Shown here one piece after another: positions 27,693-36,844 of a DNA stretch of 64,000 nt. The notes beneath the pieces are model-generated. The model was given only the letters and a program-made list of their open reading frames with translations. It was not told the origin of the DNA and made no database searches. The DNA comes from CAVSWT01 sp963746735 (GTDB taxonomy: Bacteria > Bacteroidota > Ignavibacteria > Ignavibacteriales > Ignavibacteriaceae): NCBI GenBank assembly GCA_963746735.1, contig CAVVCO010000026.1:141476-205475 (forward strand), written 5' to 3'. A program made the translations under genes and the position numbers. Positions within the stretch are counted from its first letter, which is position 1. Each line of letters begins with the position of its first letter.

Positions 27693-27757
27693 TTTAACAT
27701 ATAGTTTTCTTATTCAAATATGACCATTATATAATTGGTCATTAATTATATTATTCA

Positions 27758-28587
27758 ATGAAAATCAAAAAAAAATATTCCTATACAAACAATAGACAAA
27801 TTTGGAGACTGCTTCCAACTTCAACAGGTAAACTAATTATTGAAGATAGAGATACACAAAACAAAGAAGTATTTTTCAATTGTCTTGAGATAAATTCGGG
27901 CAAAAAAATATTTGCAAATCTTCAGCTTGAAGAAAAGTTCTGGATAGGAATAGAAACTATTTTTGAAGACATAATTATCTTCCACAAATTTGCTAAGCCT
28001 GATATGCCTGGGCATTCTTCTATAATTGCATTTGATATAAATTCTCAAAAAGTTATCTGGCAAAATGAAGACTTAACTTTTTTATTTGTTCATGACCAGA
28101 ATATATTTGTTTACAAACAAAGATTCGAAGATAGATTATATTTTTCACTTAACATTAGCAGCGGTGAAATAATAGAAGAAATAGGAAATGATGCTTCTGA
28201 CATTAAATGCTTTAAGAGAATATCAGTATTTCATCAAATAAAGATTACGAAAGTTATAATTTCCCGGAGCCATTTAATCCGAATGAAAACTCTCCTAAAG
28301 CCGCTGAATTTATAAATGAATTTAAAATTACTAATGTTATAACAGGAAATATTGATATTGTAGAACTGCAAGGGATTTTATTTTTTAATTGTCATTCGGT
28401 TAAATCGGATGGGCAGCTAAAAAATGTGTTTTACGTAGTTGATATTGAACGAAAAAAAATTATTTTTAAAGAGGTGCTTGATGAAAGTACTTCTGTTTTC
28501 ATTCCGGACGCATTTTTCATAAAAGATAATTTAATATTTTTATTGATTGAAAAGATTAAGCTTTTGGTTTGCAGTATTCAGACATGA
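27758..28587 (+). pseudogene. DUF4905-like protein, frameshift near 28218
   Basis: Joined, the two frames give a protein of about 276 residues beginning MKIKKKYSYTNNRQIWRLLP, with repeated beta-strand units resembling a propeller or WD-like fold (for example ITSGK/FDINSQKVIWQ-type strands). The opening and the IIEDRDTQNKEVFFNCLEI stretch are reminiscent of DUF4905 proteins of Bacteroidota, of unknown function. The frame breaks in TTTAAGAGAATATC near 28218; adding one base continues into ISISSNKDYESYNFPEP and ends at TGA 28585-28587. As read it stops at 28315. It precedes the AmmeMemoRadiSam A gene by 25 bases, possibly one transcript. No signal peptide. Confidence 0.55.
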
Positions 28588-28612
28588 ATTGATAATAATT
28601 TAAAATAAAAAC

Positions 28613-29161
28613 ATGGAACTGACTGAAAAAGATAAAGAAGTGCTGCTGACAGCTGCCCGTGATTCGATAACAGCTTTATACAAAAAAATTCCTCCACCGA
28701 TTCCTGATTATTCCCAATTCCCAAACTTAAAAATTAATGCCGGGGCTTTTGTTACTTTAAAATATTCGGGACAATTACGCGGATGCATCGGTTATATAAT
28801 TTCAAAAACATCAGTGTTTGATACTGTTTGTAATGCTGCTGTTCAAGCTGCTGCACACGATCCCCGATTCTTCCCGGTTTCTGAAAATGAGATAAAAGAA
28901 ATCTCAATTGAAATTTCAGTCCTTTCAGAACCGGTTCCGATCAAAGAATATAGTGAAATTGAAATTGGCACTCATGGATTAATTTTGGAATACGAAAATT
29001 ACCGTTCGCTGCTTCTTCCCCAAGTTGCAATTGAACATTATTTTACTGTTGAAGAATTTTTATCCGCTTTATGTGAGAAAGCCGGTTTGAAAAGAGACTT
29101 ATGGAGAACTGAAAAAGTTAATATCAATACTTTCACTGCTACTGTATTTTCTGAATATTGA
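28613..29161 (+). CDS. amrA: AmmeMemoRadiSam system protein A (AMMECR1 domain)
   Basis: A 182-residue AMMECR1-domain protein. Signature segments are GAFVTLKYSGQLRGCIGYI near residue 45, VQAAAHDPRFFPVS near 80, EISVLSEPVPI, and GLILEYENYRSLLLPQVAIEH near 121. In bacteria the AMMECR1, Memo-like and radical-SAM proteins form the AmmeMemoRadiSam set, of unclear biochemical role. Here only A and B are adjacent; a radical-SAM partner is not in the window. The stop overlaps the TTG-extended frame of the next gene, and both are plus strand, so they are one operon. Confidence 0.9.
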   Translation: MELTEKDKEVLLTAARDSITALYKKIPPPIPDYSQFPNLKINAGAFVTLKYSGQLRGCIGYIISKTSVFDTVCNAAVQAAAHDPRFFPVSENEIKEISIEISVLSEPVPIKEYSEIEIGTHGLILEYENYRSLLLPQVAIEHYFTVEEFLSALCEKAGLKRDLWRTEKVNINTFTATVFSEY

Positions 29162-29178
29162 AAAGAGCGAGAGAAATT

Positions 29179-30000
29179 ATGAACAAATTTAGAACACCTT
29201 CCGTAGCAGGAATGTTTTATCCTGCTGTCCCAAAAGAATTAAAAAACTTAATTGCTAATATGCTGGATATTACACAGCCGGAAAGCAAAATTGAAAATGT
29301 TTTTGGATTAATTGTTCCGCATGCCGGTTATATTTATTCTGGTAAAACAGCCGCCTATGCTTTTAATCAACTAAAGGGGAAGAATATAAAAACAGTAATA
29401 ATTATTTCTCCAAGTCACCGTGAGTATTTCCCTGGCATTTGTATTTATGAAGGAGACGGTTATCAAACCCCCCTCGGCTTTGTTGAAATTGATAAGGAAT
29501 TAAGAGAGAAAATTATAAACGAAAGTAAAACTATTTACAGTGGATTAGATGGACACAGAAGTGAACATGCAATTGAGGTACAGCTTCCATTCCTTCAAAT
29601 GGTTTTGGGAGAATTCAAGTTTGTTCCCATTGTTATGGGAGATCAGGGTGAAATGTTTATTGATGAACTCGCATCAAAACTATCTACTGTTATTGAAGGG
29701 AACACTGTTGTTATCGCCAGCTCGGACCTTTCTCACTACTATCCGAAATTTGAAGCCGACAAACTGGATTCTATAATTGCACAGCGAATAACTGATTTTG
29801 ATTTTAATAAGCTTCAGTCAGACTTGCATAGTAAAAATTGTGAAGCCTGCGGCGGCGGTCCAATGGTTTCGGTTTTGAAAACTGCATCATTAAAAAATAA
29901 ATTGAAGTCCAAAGTGCTGGATAGAAGTGATTCAGGTGATACAACAAATGATGACACGCAGGTGGTTGGCTATCTTTCTGCTGTTATTTACGGAGATTGA
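29179..30000 (+). CDS. amrB: AmmeMemoRadiSam system protein B (Memo-like)
   Basis: A 273-residue Memo-family protein, structurally related to class III extradiol dioxygenases. Recognisable parts are RTPSVAGMFYPAVPKEL at the start, GLIVPHAGYIYSGKTAAYAF with a conserved His near residue 44, ISPSHREYF, HRSEHAIEVQLPFLQ, VIASSDLSHYYP and CEACGGGPM. I use the ATG at 29179 with an upstream GAGCGAGAG ribosome site; a TTG at 29158 overlapping the previous stop would add seven residues. The product of the preceding gene (AMMECR1 domain) is its usual partner. The stop codon at 29998-30000 abuts the TTG start of the next gene. Confidence 0.9.
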   Translation: MNKFRTPSVAGMFYPAVPKELKNLIANMLDITQPESKIENVFGLIVPHAGYIYSGKTAAYAFNQLKGKNIKTVIIISPSHREYFPGICIYEGDGYQTPLGFVEIDKELREKIINESKTIYSGLDGHRSEHAIEVQLPFLQMVLGEFKFVPIVMGDQGEMFIDELASKLSTVIEGNTVVIASSDLSHYYPKFEADKLDSIIAQRITDFDFNKLQSDLHSKNCEACGGGPMVSVLKTASLKNKLKSKVLDRSDSGDTTNDDTQVVGYLSAVIYGD

Positions 30001-30896
30001 TTGTTTTCTAAAAAAAGTAAGATAGCATTTATTGGAGCAGGGAAAGCAGCATATTCTATTGCGGATGCTTTAATTAAAGCCGGTTATAAAATTGACTTTA
30101 TAATTAGTAAGAATTTATTTTCCTCAAAAAGCTTTTCTAAGAAATTTAAAATTAAAACTTACGCCAATTGTATTTCTGGCTTAATTGATTGTGCTGAAAT
30201 TATTATTCTTTCAGTCCCGGATAACCAAATAAAAATTACCGCTGATGAAATATCAAAATTGAAATTGCACTTTTCTCAAAAGCTCTTTATTCATTTATCA
30301 GGTGCTAACGATATTTCAATATTATCTTTTTTAAAAAGAAAAAAGCAAAGACAGCTTCATTTCATATAATGCAGACTTTCCCTACAAAGAAAATTGTTCC
30401 AATTAAAAATTGTTATGCTGCAATTGAAACAGGTAATAATACAGCAGAGAAATATTTACTTGAGGTAAGCAGAGATTTAAATCTCCATCCATTTAAAATT
30501 AAATCTGAAGAAAAAGTATTTTATCATTTGGCAGGAGTTTATGCTTCAAACTTTTTAGTTGGAAATACTTTTAGCGCAGAAAATATTTTTAAGAAAAGTT
30601 CTAAAGAAAAAATAAAATTTTTTGAAATAGCACAGCCAATAATAAAATCAACTTTGAATAATATCAGCAAAAATAATCCTGAGAATTCTTTATCCGGCCC
30701 GGTTGATAGGGGGGACTATAAAACAATAATAAAACATATATCTGCACTTAAAAAGAGAAAAGATTTTATTGAAGGAAACGTCAACCTTCAACTGCTAAAT
30801 TATATTTCTCAATCCTTAATTCTAATAAAAGCTGCAGAAAAGAAATATAGCGGCTTGAACGAAGGACATTTGAAAATTAAAAAATTGTTGATATGA
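30001..30896 (+). pseudogene. Rossmann-like and DUF2520 domain protein, frameshift near 30345
   Basis: Joined frames give about 297 residues: an N-terminal NAD(P)-binding Rossmann domain (KIAFIGAGKAAYSIADALIKAGY), a NADP-reductase-like SVPDNQI segment, then the DUF2520 domain with FHIMQTFP corresponding to the family's HPMQTF motif, and a C-terminal helical domain with GPVDRGD. The fold resembles ketopantoate or pyrroline-carboxylate reductases; the substrate is unknown. The frame breaks in GAAAAAAGC near 30345; one more A restores LKRKKAKTASFHIMQTF. As read, the fragments are 30001-30369 and 30369-30896. The TTG start directly follows the stop of the Memo gene, with GGAG upstream, so it is the third gene of that operon. 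Confidence 0.8.
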
Positions 30897-31083
30897 TGAA
30901 TTGAAGACGTTTGTTAAAAAATTATAACATTTCTCGGGTGTGTTAATTTAACTCCGCTTCCAACGAAAATTGAATTAATAATTATATTGTTATTGAAGTA
31001 TTTCTAAAAAAATAAAATTTCTTGTAATATTTCTAAAATTCTTGTTACTAATGTATTAGAAATAAGAGATAACAATTTTTAAC

Positions 31084-31593
31084 ATGCAAAACCAAACAGA
31101 GCTGCAATTTATAAAGTTACTTGACGAAAATAAGGATAGAATATACAGAATATGTAAGATCTATGCTGTTTCTCCAATAGAACCTCAAGACCTATTTCAA
31201 GAAGTGGTAATCCAAATATGGAAATCACTACCTACTTTTAAGGGCAAATCCAAAATAAGTACATGGATATATAAAATTGCACTAAATGTTTGCTATAGTT
31301 CAAAAATGAAGTTCGAGAAAAGCAGCAGCAAAACAGTGCGATTAGAATCCGTTCATTTTATACTCCCGGAAATAACTGTTGATAAAAATCAGCAAGAAAA
31401 ATTTGAAGCTCTAAAAGATTGTATTTCTTCATTGAATGAGAAAGATAAGGCTATCATTATACTTTATTTAGACGAATTGCCATATAAAGAAATAGCATTG
31501 ATTACCGGATTGAGGGAGAATCATATAGCAGTTAAAATGAAAAGAATTAGGGATATGTTATTAGAATGCATAACACAAAAATTAAAATATTGA
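31084..31593 (+). CDS. ECF-type RNA polymerase sigma factor
   Basis: A 169-residue sigma-70 family protein of the extracytoplasmic function group. Region 2 is visible as DLFQEVVIQIWKSLPTFKGKSKISTWIYKIALNVC (about residues 36-70, given in pieces: DLFQEVVIQIWKSL, STWIYKIALN), and region 4 as LNEKDKAIIILYLDELPYKEIA and LRENHIAVKMKRIRD (about 118-158). No region 1 or 3. A small gene follows 13 bases later and may be its regulator. Upstream (30990-31070) the element TATTTCTAAAA occurs twice, which could be an autoregulated promoter, but this is speculative. Confidence 0.88.
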   Translation: MQNQTELQFIKLLDENKDRIYRICKIYAVSPIEPQDLFQEVVIQIWKSLPTFKGKSKISTWIYKIALNVCYSSKMKFEKSSSKTVRLESVHFILPEITVDKNQQEKFEALKDCISSLNEKDKAIIILYLDELPYKEIALITGLRENHIAVKMKRIRDMLLECITQKLKY

Positions 31594-31606
31594 GGCAAAT
31601 AAAATT

Positions 31607-31876
31607 ATGGAAGATGAAATAAATGATTTGTGGAAAGAACTAAAAGACGTATGGAAAAATTCTTCTCAGACGGAAAAAATTAATTTTCAGATGTCAAGTT
31701 TAATTGTCGAATTAAAAAGTAAAGTAAGCCAATTCGAAAAAGATTCTATAAAAAAAGACTTAAGAAGAATTAACAATTTGACAAGTCAGTTTGAAAAAGA
31801 TTCCATCGCTAATGACATAAGAAGAATTACTTCAGCGATAAGAAAAATTATTCAATTATTTAAAATGAAAAAATAA
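31607..31876 (+). CDS. Small helical protein paired with ECF sigma factor
   Basis: An 89-residue, highly charged and helical protein without a membrane segment. The N-terminal MEDEINDLWKELKDVWKN resembles the start of small proteins encoded beside ECF sigma factors in Bacteroidota. Residues about 38-54 (SQFEKDSIKKDLRRI) and 57-73 (SQFEKDSIANDIRRI) are a tandem repeat also evident in the DNA (about 57 bases per unit). It is translationally close to the sigma gene (13 bases). It may be a soluble anti-sigma or sigma-binding factor, but this is inferred from position only. Confidence 0.6.
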   Translation: MEDEINDLWKELKDVWKNSSQTEKINFQMSSLIVELKSKVSQFEKDSIKKDLRRINNLTSQFEKDSIANDIRRITSAIRKIIQLFKMKK

Positions 31877-32076
31877 TGGCGAAGTACAATTACGTTTTTA
31901 TAATGCATCAACGGACAGCGATTTCGTACTTGGCATTTGAGCAATTAAAAAATATGATTGTTTAAATGAAAAGGTCATCCTTTTCATTGCTCCTTTTGCG
32001 TAAGTCGTGAGAATAAATAAAACTTATTCGATAAATTATTGTTTGTAAAAATTCATAATAAAAGCTAATTTTAGAT

Positions 32077-32346
32077 ATGATTTCCAATGAAGACAAATAT
32101 AAATTATTAGAAATTGCCCAAAAGTATAATATCTCAAAGCTTTATTTATTTGGTTCAAACTTAGATGATAAAAGAGACTCTACAGATATTGATCTGGCAG
32201 TTGACGGAATTGCCGATTCTCTTTTCTTTAAATTTTACAGCGAACTTATTTTTTCCTTATCTAAACCTGTTGACTTAATTGACTTAAAGAAAAAATCCTT
32301 ATTAAACGATATGATAAAATCTGAAGGCACTATTCTTTATGGATGA
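32077..32346 (+). CDS. MNT-type nucleotidyltransferase (antitoxin-like)
   Basis: An 89-residue minimal nucleotidyltransferase. The catalytic pattern is LFGSNLDDKRDSTDIDLAV (residues about 26-44): Gly-Ser followed by Asp-x-Asp. Proteins of this kind usually act as the antitoxin of a HEPN toxin encoded directly beside them, where they AMPylate the toxin. Here an overlapping ATG at 32340 opens only a 17-codon frame (MDEKLSKRIENKNIID-stop), so no intact HEPN partner follows. The family is firm; whether a working toxin-antitoxin pair exists is doubtful. Confidence 0.8.
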   Translation: MISNEDKYKLLEIAQKYNISKLYLFGSNLDDKRDSTDIDLAVDGIADSLFFKFYSELIFSLSKPVDLIDLKKKSLLNDMIKSEGTILYG

Positions 32347-32418
32347 GAAATTATCTAAAAGGATTGAAAATAAAAATATTATCGATTGATGTATTGCAGA
32401 AGATGCAATAATTTTATC

Positions 32419-32444
32419 TTCTAGTTTGGCAAGCAATGCATTAA
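32419..32444 (+). repeat. Short direct repeat flanking decayed gene, left copy
   Basis: TTCTAGTTTGGCAAGC followed by AATGCATTAA. The matching right copy is 32951-32975. The two bracket the broken 32473-32956 gene. Confidence 0.55.
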
Positions 32445-32472
32445 TCGTAAAATATCTTTAAATATAAAAATT

Positions 32473-32956
32473 ATGAAAACACTAATTAAAAATACCGGAT
32501 GGAAAGTTGAAGAAATTTTGAATCCATTTACGAATAAGCTTGAGAATTTATATTATTACCAAAATTACAAGGCACTAAGAATTAAGCTCGACTCAAAAAT
32601 AGCTTCAAATTATGCAGGTTGGGTATTATTAGAAAAAGATATTAGAAATATTAGAACTTGGCTTGATATTTTCAAAGATACAGCCACAGAAATATTTGTA
32701 AAAATTTTCCATCAGCGTCACACATTATGCCGAACGAAAATCAATTGAAAAATAATTTACTTAAAGCTGTGACGATAGCTATTGTTTCAACTACGGTAAA
32801 TTATTTGCTAAAGCAGAAGGGAGAAAAGTCAAGCTTGAAAAATCAATCTATATGGATGATAATAAGAAACTTGAATTACATGATTCATTATTAGATTTGA
32901 GAAATAAATTTACTGCACATGGTGGCGGTCATGATTATGAATATTTTACTTTCTAG
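32473..32956 (+). pseudogene. Unknown gene, multiply frameshifted (HEPN-like RNxxxAH end)
   Basis: The first 80 codons (from MKTLIKNTGWKVEEILNPF) read through a helical protein with GWVLLEKDIRNIRTWLDIF. The open frame ends at 32748, but another frame continues to a TAG at 32954-32956 with CFNYGKLFAKAEGRKVKLE and LHDSLLDLRNKFTAHGGGHDYE. The Arg-Asn-x4-Ala-His pattern is reminiscent of HEPN-type helical ribonuclease proteins. At least two indels lie between 32695 and 32800. It is not clear whether this is decay or sequence error. It sits beside a lone MNT antitoxin-like gene, but is too far and too different to call it the partner. Confidence 0.5.
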
Positions 32957-32975
32957 TTCGGCAAGCGATACTTAA
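32951..32975 (+). repeat. Short direct repeat flanking decayed gene, right copy
   Basis: TTCTAGTTCGGCAAGC followed by GATACTTAA, matching 32419-32444 in 21 or so positions. It overlaps the stop codon of the broken gene. Confidence 0.55.
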
Positions 32976-33058
32976 ATGCAGTTATATTTCCCTTCCTTTT
33001 TTGCTATATTTCCCTTCAAAATTTTTTAGAATTCTAACATAAAGGTTAAGAAATAAAT

Positions 33059-34552
33059 ATGTCCAAACCTGAAAAATCAGATGTACTTGAAAAAATAGTT
33101 TCACTTTCTAAAAGAAGAGGTTTCGTTTTTCAATCGAGTGAAATTTACGGCGGCTTGAACGGCTGTTGGGATTACGGTCCGTTGGGAGTCGAACTTTTAA
33201 AAAATGTAAAAGAAGAATGGTGGAAGTTCATGACTTACCGCGAAGACGTGGAAGGCCTTGATGCATCAATTCTTATGCATCCAAAAGTTTGGGAAGCTTC
33301 CGGCCACGTTGAAAATTTTACGGATCCTATGATTGACTGCAAACAATGCAAAGCAAGATTTAGATTGGACATTCTCGGAGATCAACTGAATGAAAAGAAA
33401 AAGAAAAAAGCAATTGATGCATTAAAAGAAAAAATGTTGGATGACAAATCTCTAACAGAAAAATTTGCCAGTATTTTTGGTGACGGCAGCAGCTTCGATG
33501 AAAAGTTTAATTTGCTGCTTGAAGATTCTGAGTTAGGTAAAATATTATTAAGCGAAATCAATTGTCCACAATGCGGCAACAAAGATACATTCACTGAAGC
33601 ACGCAAATTTAATTTAATGTTCAAAACTTTTATCGGGCCGGTGGAAGATTCAAGTGCTGTTGTTTATTTACGCCCTGAAACTGCACAAGGTATATTTGTC
33701 AACTTTCTGAATGTGCAAGGTGCGTCAAGACAAAAGCTGCCTTTTGGAATTGGACAAATTGGTAAAGCATTCCGTAATGAAATAAATACAAAAAATTTTC
33801 TGTTCAGAACCCGTGAATTTGAGCAAATGGAAATGCAGTTTTTTGTAAAGCCAAGCGACGATAAAAAATGGTATGATTACTGGAAAGCCGAAAGACTAAG
33901 CTGGTTTACTTCTTTGGGAATGACAAAGGAAAAACTTCGCTATCATGATCATCCTAAGGAAAAGCTTGCACATTATGCAAAAGAAGCAACCGACATTGAA
34001 TATCAATTTCCATTCGGCTGGGGAGAGATCGAAGGAATTCATAACAGAACCAATTTTGATTTAAGCCGACACGAACAATTCTCCGGCAAGTCTTTAAAAT
34101 ATTTCGATGAAGAGTCGAAGGAAAAATTCATTCCGTTTATAATTGAAACTTCTGCCGGTGCGAGCAGATCGTTCATGGCATTTCTAACTGATGCCTACCA
34201 CGAAGAAGTGGTTAACAATGAAAATCGTACAGTACTTAGATTTCATCCAAGATTAGCCCCAATAAAAGCGGCAATATTCCCTTTGGTTAATAAAGATGGT
34301 ATGCCGGAAATTGCAAGGAAGATTGAAAAAGATTTAAGAAGAAGCTTGAAAGTGTTTTACGATGATAAAGGTGCTGTTGGAAGAAGGTACCGTAGGCAGG
34401 ACGAAGCAGGCACACCGTTTTGCATAACCGTTGATACTCAAACTCTTGAAGACAAATCTGTAACAATTAGGGAACGTGATTCGATGAATCAGGTTAGAGT
34501 TGACAGCAGTCAAGTGCTAAATTATTTGTTAGAAAAACTTCATCTCGATTGA
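33059..34552 (+). CDS. glyS: Glycyl-tRNA synthetase (dimeric, eukaryote/archaeal-like type)
   Basis: Single-chain class II GlyRS that charges tRNA-Gly. The 497-residue product begins with a RRGFVFQSSEIYGGLNGCWDYGPLG segment (residues about 17-42, with GCWDYGPLG diagnostic), has the zinc-like CKQCKA and CPQCGNKD pairs around an insertion (about 90-180), class II motif 2 in GKAFRNEINTKNFLFRTREF (about 240), GWGEIEGIHNRTNFDL, and motif 3 near ETSAGASRSFMAFL. The C-terminal anticodon-binding domain follows. This is the alpha2 type, not the alpha2beta2 GlyQS type. Confidence 0.96.
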   Translation: MSKPEKSDVLEKIVSLSKRRGFVFQSSEIYGGLNGCWDYGPLGVELLKNVKEEWWKFMTYREDVEGLDASILMHPKVWEASGHVENFTDPMIDCKQCKARFRLDILGDQLNEKKKKKAIDALKEKMLDDKSLTEKFASIFGDGSSFDEKFNLLLEDSELGKILLSEINCPQCGNKDTFTEARKFNLMFKTFIGPVEDSSAVVYLRPETAQGIFVNFLNVQGASRQKLPFGIGQIGKAFRNEINTKNFLFRTREFEQMEMQFFVKPSDDKKWYDYWKAERLSWFTSLGMTKEKLRYHDHPKEKLAHYAKEATDIEYQFPFGWGEIEGIHNRTNFDLSRHEQFSGKSLKYFDEESKEKFIPFIIETSAGASRSFMAFLTDAYHEEVVNNENRTVLRFHPRLAPIKAAIFPLVNKDGMPEIARKIEKDLRRSLKVFYDDKGAVGRRYRRQDEAGTPFCITVDTQTLEDKSVTIRERDSMNQVRVDSSQVLNYLLEKLHLD

Positions 34553-34596
34553 TATATTTGATTTCATCATTTACAAAAAATCCGGAGCGAAATTAA

Positions 34597-35460
34597 ATGT
34601 TCAAGTTAAAATCTTTAATTATATTCTTAAATATATTTGCAGCCGCTTTATTTATTTTTTCCGGCTGCACATCCGATACATCAACAAACCCGCAGACAGG
34701 AACATCTTCAGTTAGCCCTCCCACAAATATTGATTTGTTAGTTGATGCTGTAGCTGGCGGAGGCTCTTATGCTTTAATAACCTGGGATGCTTCTACAGAT
34801 GAAAGTGTCAGCGGATTTAATGGATATAGGATAATTACATATACTTTAAACTCGAGCAATCAAATTGTTGCTGTTTTTAAAAATGATTTAGTTTCTAAAA
34901 GTACACATACAGAAACTCTTAATAATATCCAGAGAGGAATCAAATATATATCTTACGTAAGATCTGAACTTACAAACGGAACTAAAAGTGACTCAGTTGC
35001 AACTAAAATTTACGGTGGAGTTTACTACAATAATAACGGTGTTATTAGCGAATATTCTGCAAGTAATACTTCAGCTAAAAGTGGTTATGGATGGAATACA
35101 AGTGTTGGTTCCGGGACTCAATATTCATTTACGACTACAAATGCTGCCTCAATAGACATACACATGAGGTACGAAGGCGGATTGAAATTTTACTCGCCAA
35201 TTAATTATTTAACAGGTGGCAAAACTACACTCTATAGTGTTGTTGATACCGGGCAGGCTGCTTTTGACCAAACAACATTGGATGAACCATCTTTTTCAGT
35301 TGTTGATGTTGCTGCAAATACCGTTTATTTAATTAAAACTCAAGAAGGATATTATATTAAAGTTTGGATTAAAAATATTAGCTTTGCAAATAATGTAAAT
35401 ACAGCATACTTCGATTATAAAGTACAGCCCATAATTGATTTGAAATTAGTCAAGAAATAA
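34597..35460 (+). CDS. Unknown lipoprotein, fibronectin III-like
   Basis: A 287-residue lipoprotein: hydrophobic leader with lipobox FIFSGC (Cys at residue 24), then a Ser/Thr/Pro linker and an N-terminal immunoglobulin-like beta domain (ALITWDASTDESVSGFNGYRII is the opening of many type III fibronectin repeats; quoted core ITWDASTDESVSGFNGYR). The remainder is beta-rich with no recognised motif. It should be anchored to the outer or inner membrane and face the periplasm or exterior. A GGAG site precedes the ATG. It follows glyS by 44 bases, but common transcription is not obvious. Function unknown. Confidence 0.68.
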   Translation: MFKLKSLIIFLNIFAAALFIFSGCTSDTSTNPQTGTSSVSPPTNIDLLVDAVAGGGSYALITWDASTDESVSGFNGYRIITYTLNSSNQIVAVFKNDLVSKSTHTETLNNIQRGIKYISYVRSELTNGTKSDSVATKIYGGVYYNNNGVISEYSASNTSAKSGYGWNTSVGSGTQYSFTTTNAASIDIHMRYEGGLKFYSPINYLTGGKTTLYSVVDTGQAAFDQTTLDEPSFSVVDVAANTVYLIKTQEGYYIKVWIKNISFANNVNTAYFDYKVQPIIDLKLVKK

Positions 35461-35489
35461 TCTTTGGCTTTTTAAATTGGGTTGTGTAT

Positions 35490-35668
35490 TAGACGGAGAA
35501 AAATTTAATTAGTAAATGAGGCTTCTTAAAAATTAATTTTGATAAGCTAAAAATGTCAAACTGAGCTTGTCGAAGTTGGAAATTCTCTCGATTTGTCTTA
35601 CTTCGATAACTCAGCAAGACAAAGTTAATTTTTCTGAAGTCTCTAATTATAATTTTTCTCCGTTATGG
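35490..35668. repeat. MITE-like imperfect palindrome
   Basis: The whole spacer is one long imperfect inverted repeat. Outer arms: ACGGAGAAAAATTTAATTAG at 35493-35512 and its complement near 35645-35664; next GGCTTCTTAAAAATTAAT against its complement near 35625-35642; inner core ACTGAGCTTGTCGAAGT facing CTTCGATAACTCAG. No coding potential. The core sequence type is familiar as a dispersed repeat in Bacteroidota-like genomes. Confidence 0.7.
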
Positions 35669-35703
35669 TTTTAAATTGAAAAAAGGACTTTGAAAGATTC
35701 ATT

Positions 35704-36844
35704 TTGAAAAAAATCTTCTTGATAATTCTGATCTTATCAACTTCAATTGCTTTTGCTAAAGATGCAAAATTCGATTCTTTGGTTACAACAGGAATCACGC
35801 AGATTTATAATATCAAATTTCCTGCTGCGGAAAAAACATTTCGTGAATTAATTGCTGATTATCCCAATCACCCTGCCGGAAGATTTTTTCTTGCCATGAT
35901 TGATTGGTGGAAAATATTATTGAACCTCGATGACGAAAGTCATGATGATATTTTCTTTCAAAAACTTGAAGATGTAATTTACCAATGCGACGATATACTT
36001 GATAAAGATCCCAATAATGTTGATGCACTTTTCTTTTAAAGGAGGGGCAATTGGATTTAGAGGAAGGCTGAGAGCAGCTCGTGATAGCTGGATAAAAGCT
36101 GCAGATGACGGGAGAGAAGCGCTGCCAATAGTTGAGCAAGCCTCTAAGCTTGATTCAAACAATACAGATGTCGAGTTGGGTTTTGGAATTTATAATTATT
36201 ACGCCGCCGTTATTCCGGATGAATACCCGATGATTAAACCTTTAATGATTTTCTTTCCTTCAGGTGATAAGCAAAAGGGAATTGAACAGTTAAACAACAC
36301 CGCAAAAAATGGCAAGTATGCAAAATATGAAGCACAATATTTTTTAATGACACTTTATTTTGAATATGAAAAAAATCCATACCAGGCAGATGTATATGCT
36401 AAAACATTAACGAGTGAATTTCCGGATAACCCCATATTTGAAAGATGGAGAGGAAGAATTGCCGCAAAGAGGGGAGACATGGTTTTGTCGTCAAGCATTT
36501 TTAAAGATTTCTTAAATAAAAGTAAAAGCAATTATACTGGTTACCAAAACAAAAAAGGAATTCGTGAAGCTTCATATTATGTCGGGCTGCAATATAAAAA
36601 TGAAAACAATCCAGATTCAGCATTAATTTATTTTCAGCAATGTGAAAAGCTTTCCCGCCTAGTTGATGGTGATGAAGAAACCGGGTTTTTAATAAATACA
36701 ACTTTATATCTTGGAATGTTAAATGATATCCTGGGTAATAGGGGACAAGCAATTGATTACTATGAAAAAGTTCTCGACATGAAAGAATACGGACGATCAC
36801 ATGCACTTGCAAATGAGTATATGAAAGCTCCATTTAAGAATTAA
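35704..36844 (+). pseudogene. TPR-repeat secreted protein, frameshift near 36035
   Basis: Joined frames give about 379 residues with a signal peptide (MKKIFLIILILSTSIAFA) followed by repeated helical pairs with TPR spacing: FPAAEKTFRELIADYPNHPAG near 40, a region around SKLDSNNTDVELGFGIYNY, and SALIYFQQCEKLSRL and GQAIDYYEKVLDMKEYG near the end. The frame breaks in CTTTTCTTTTAAAGG at 36033-36037; one T fewer restores DALFFKGGAIGFRGRL. Read as is, fragments are 35704-36039 and 35999-36844. The start is a TTG at 35704. It is probably a periplasmic scaffold; no specific role is visible. Confidence 0.75.

Noticed and set aside
27721..27741. TGACCA...TGGTCA inverted repeat as an operator
   Set aside because: Only 6-bp arms in AT-rich DNA and no regulator to link; insufficient.
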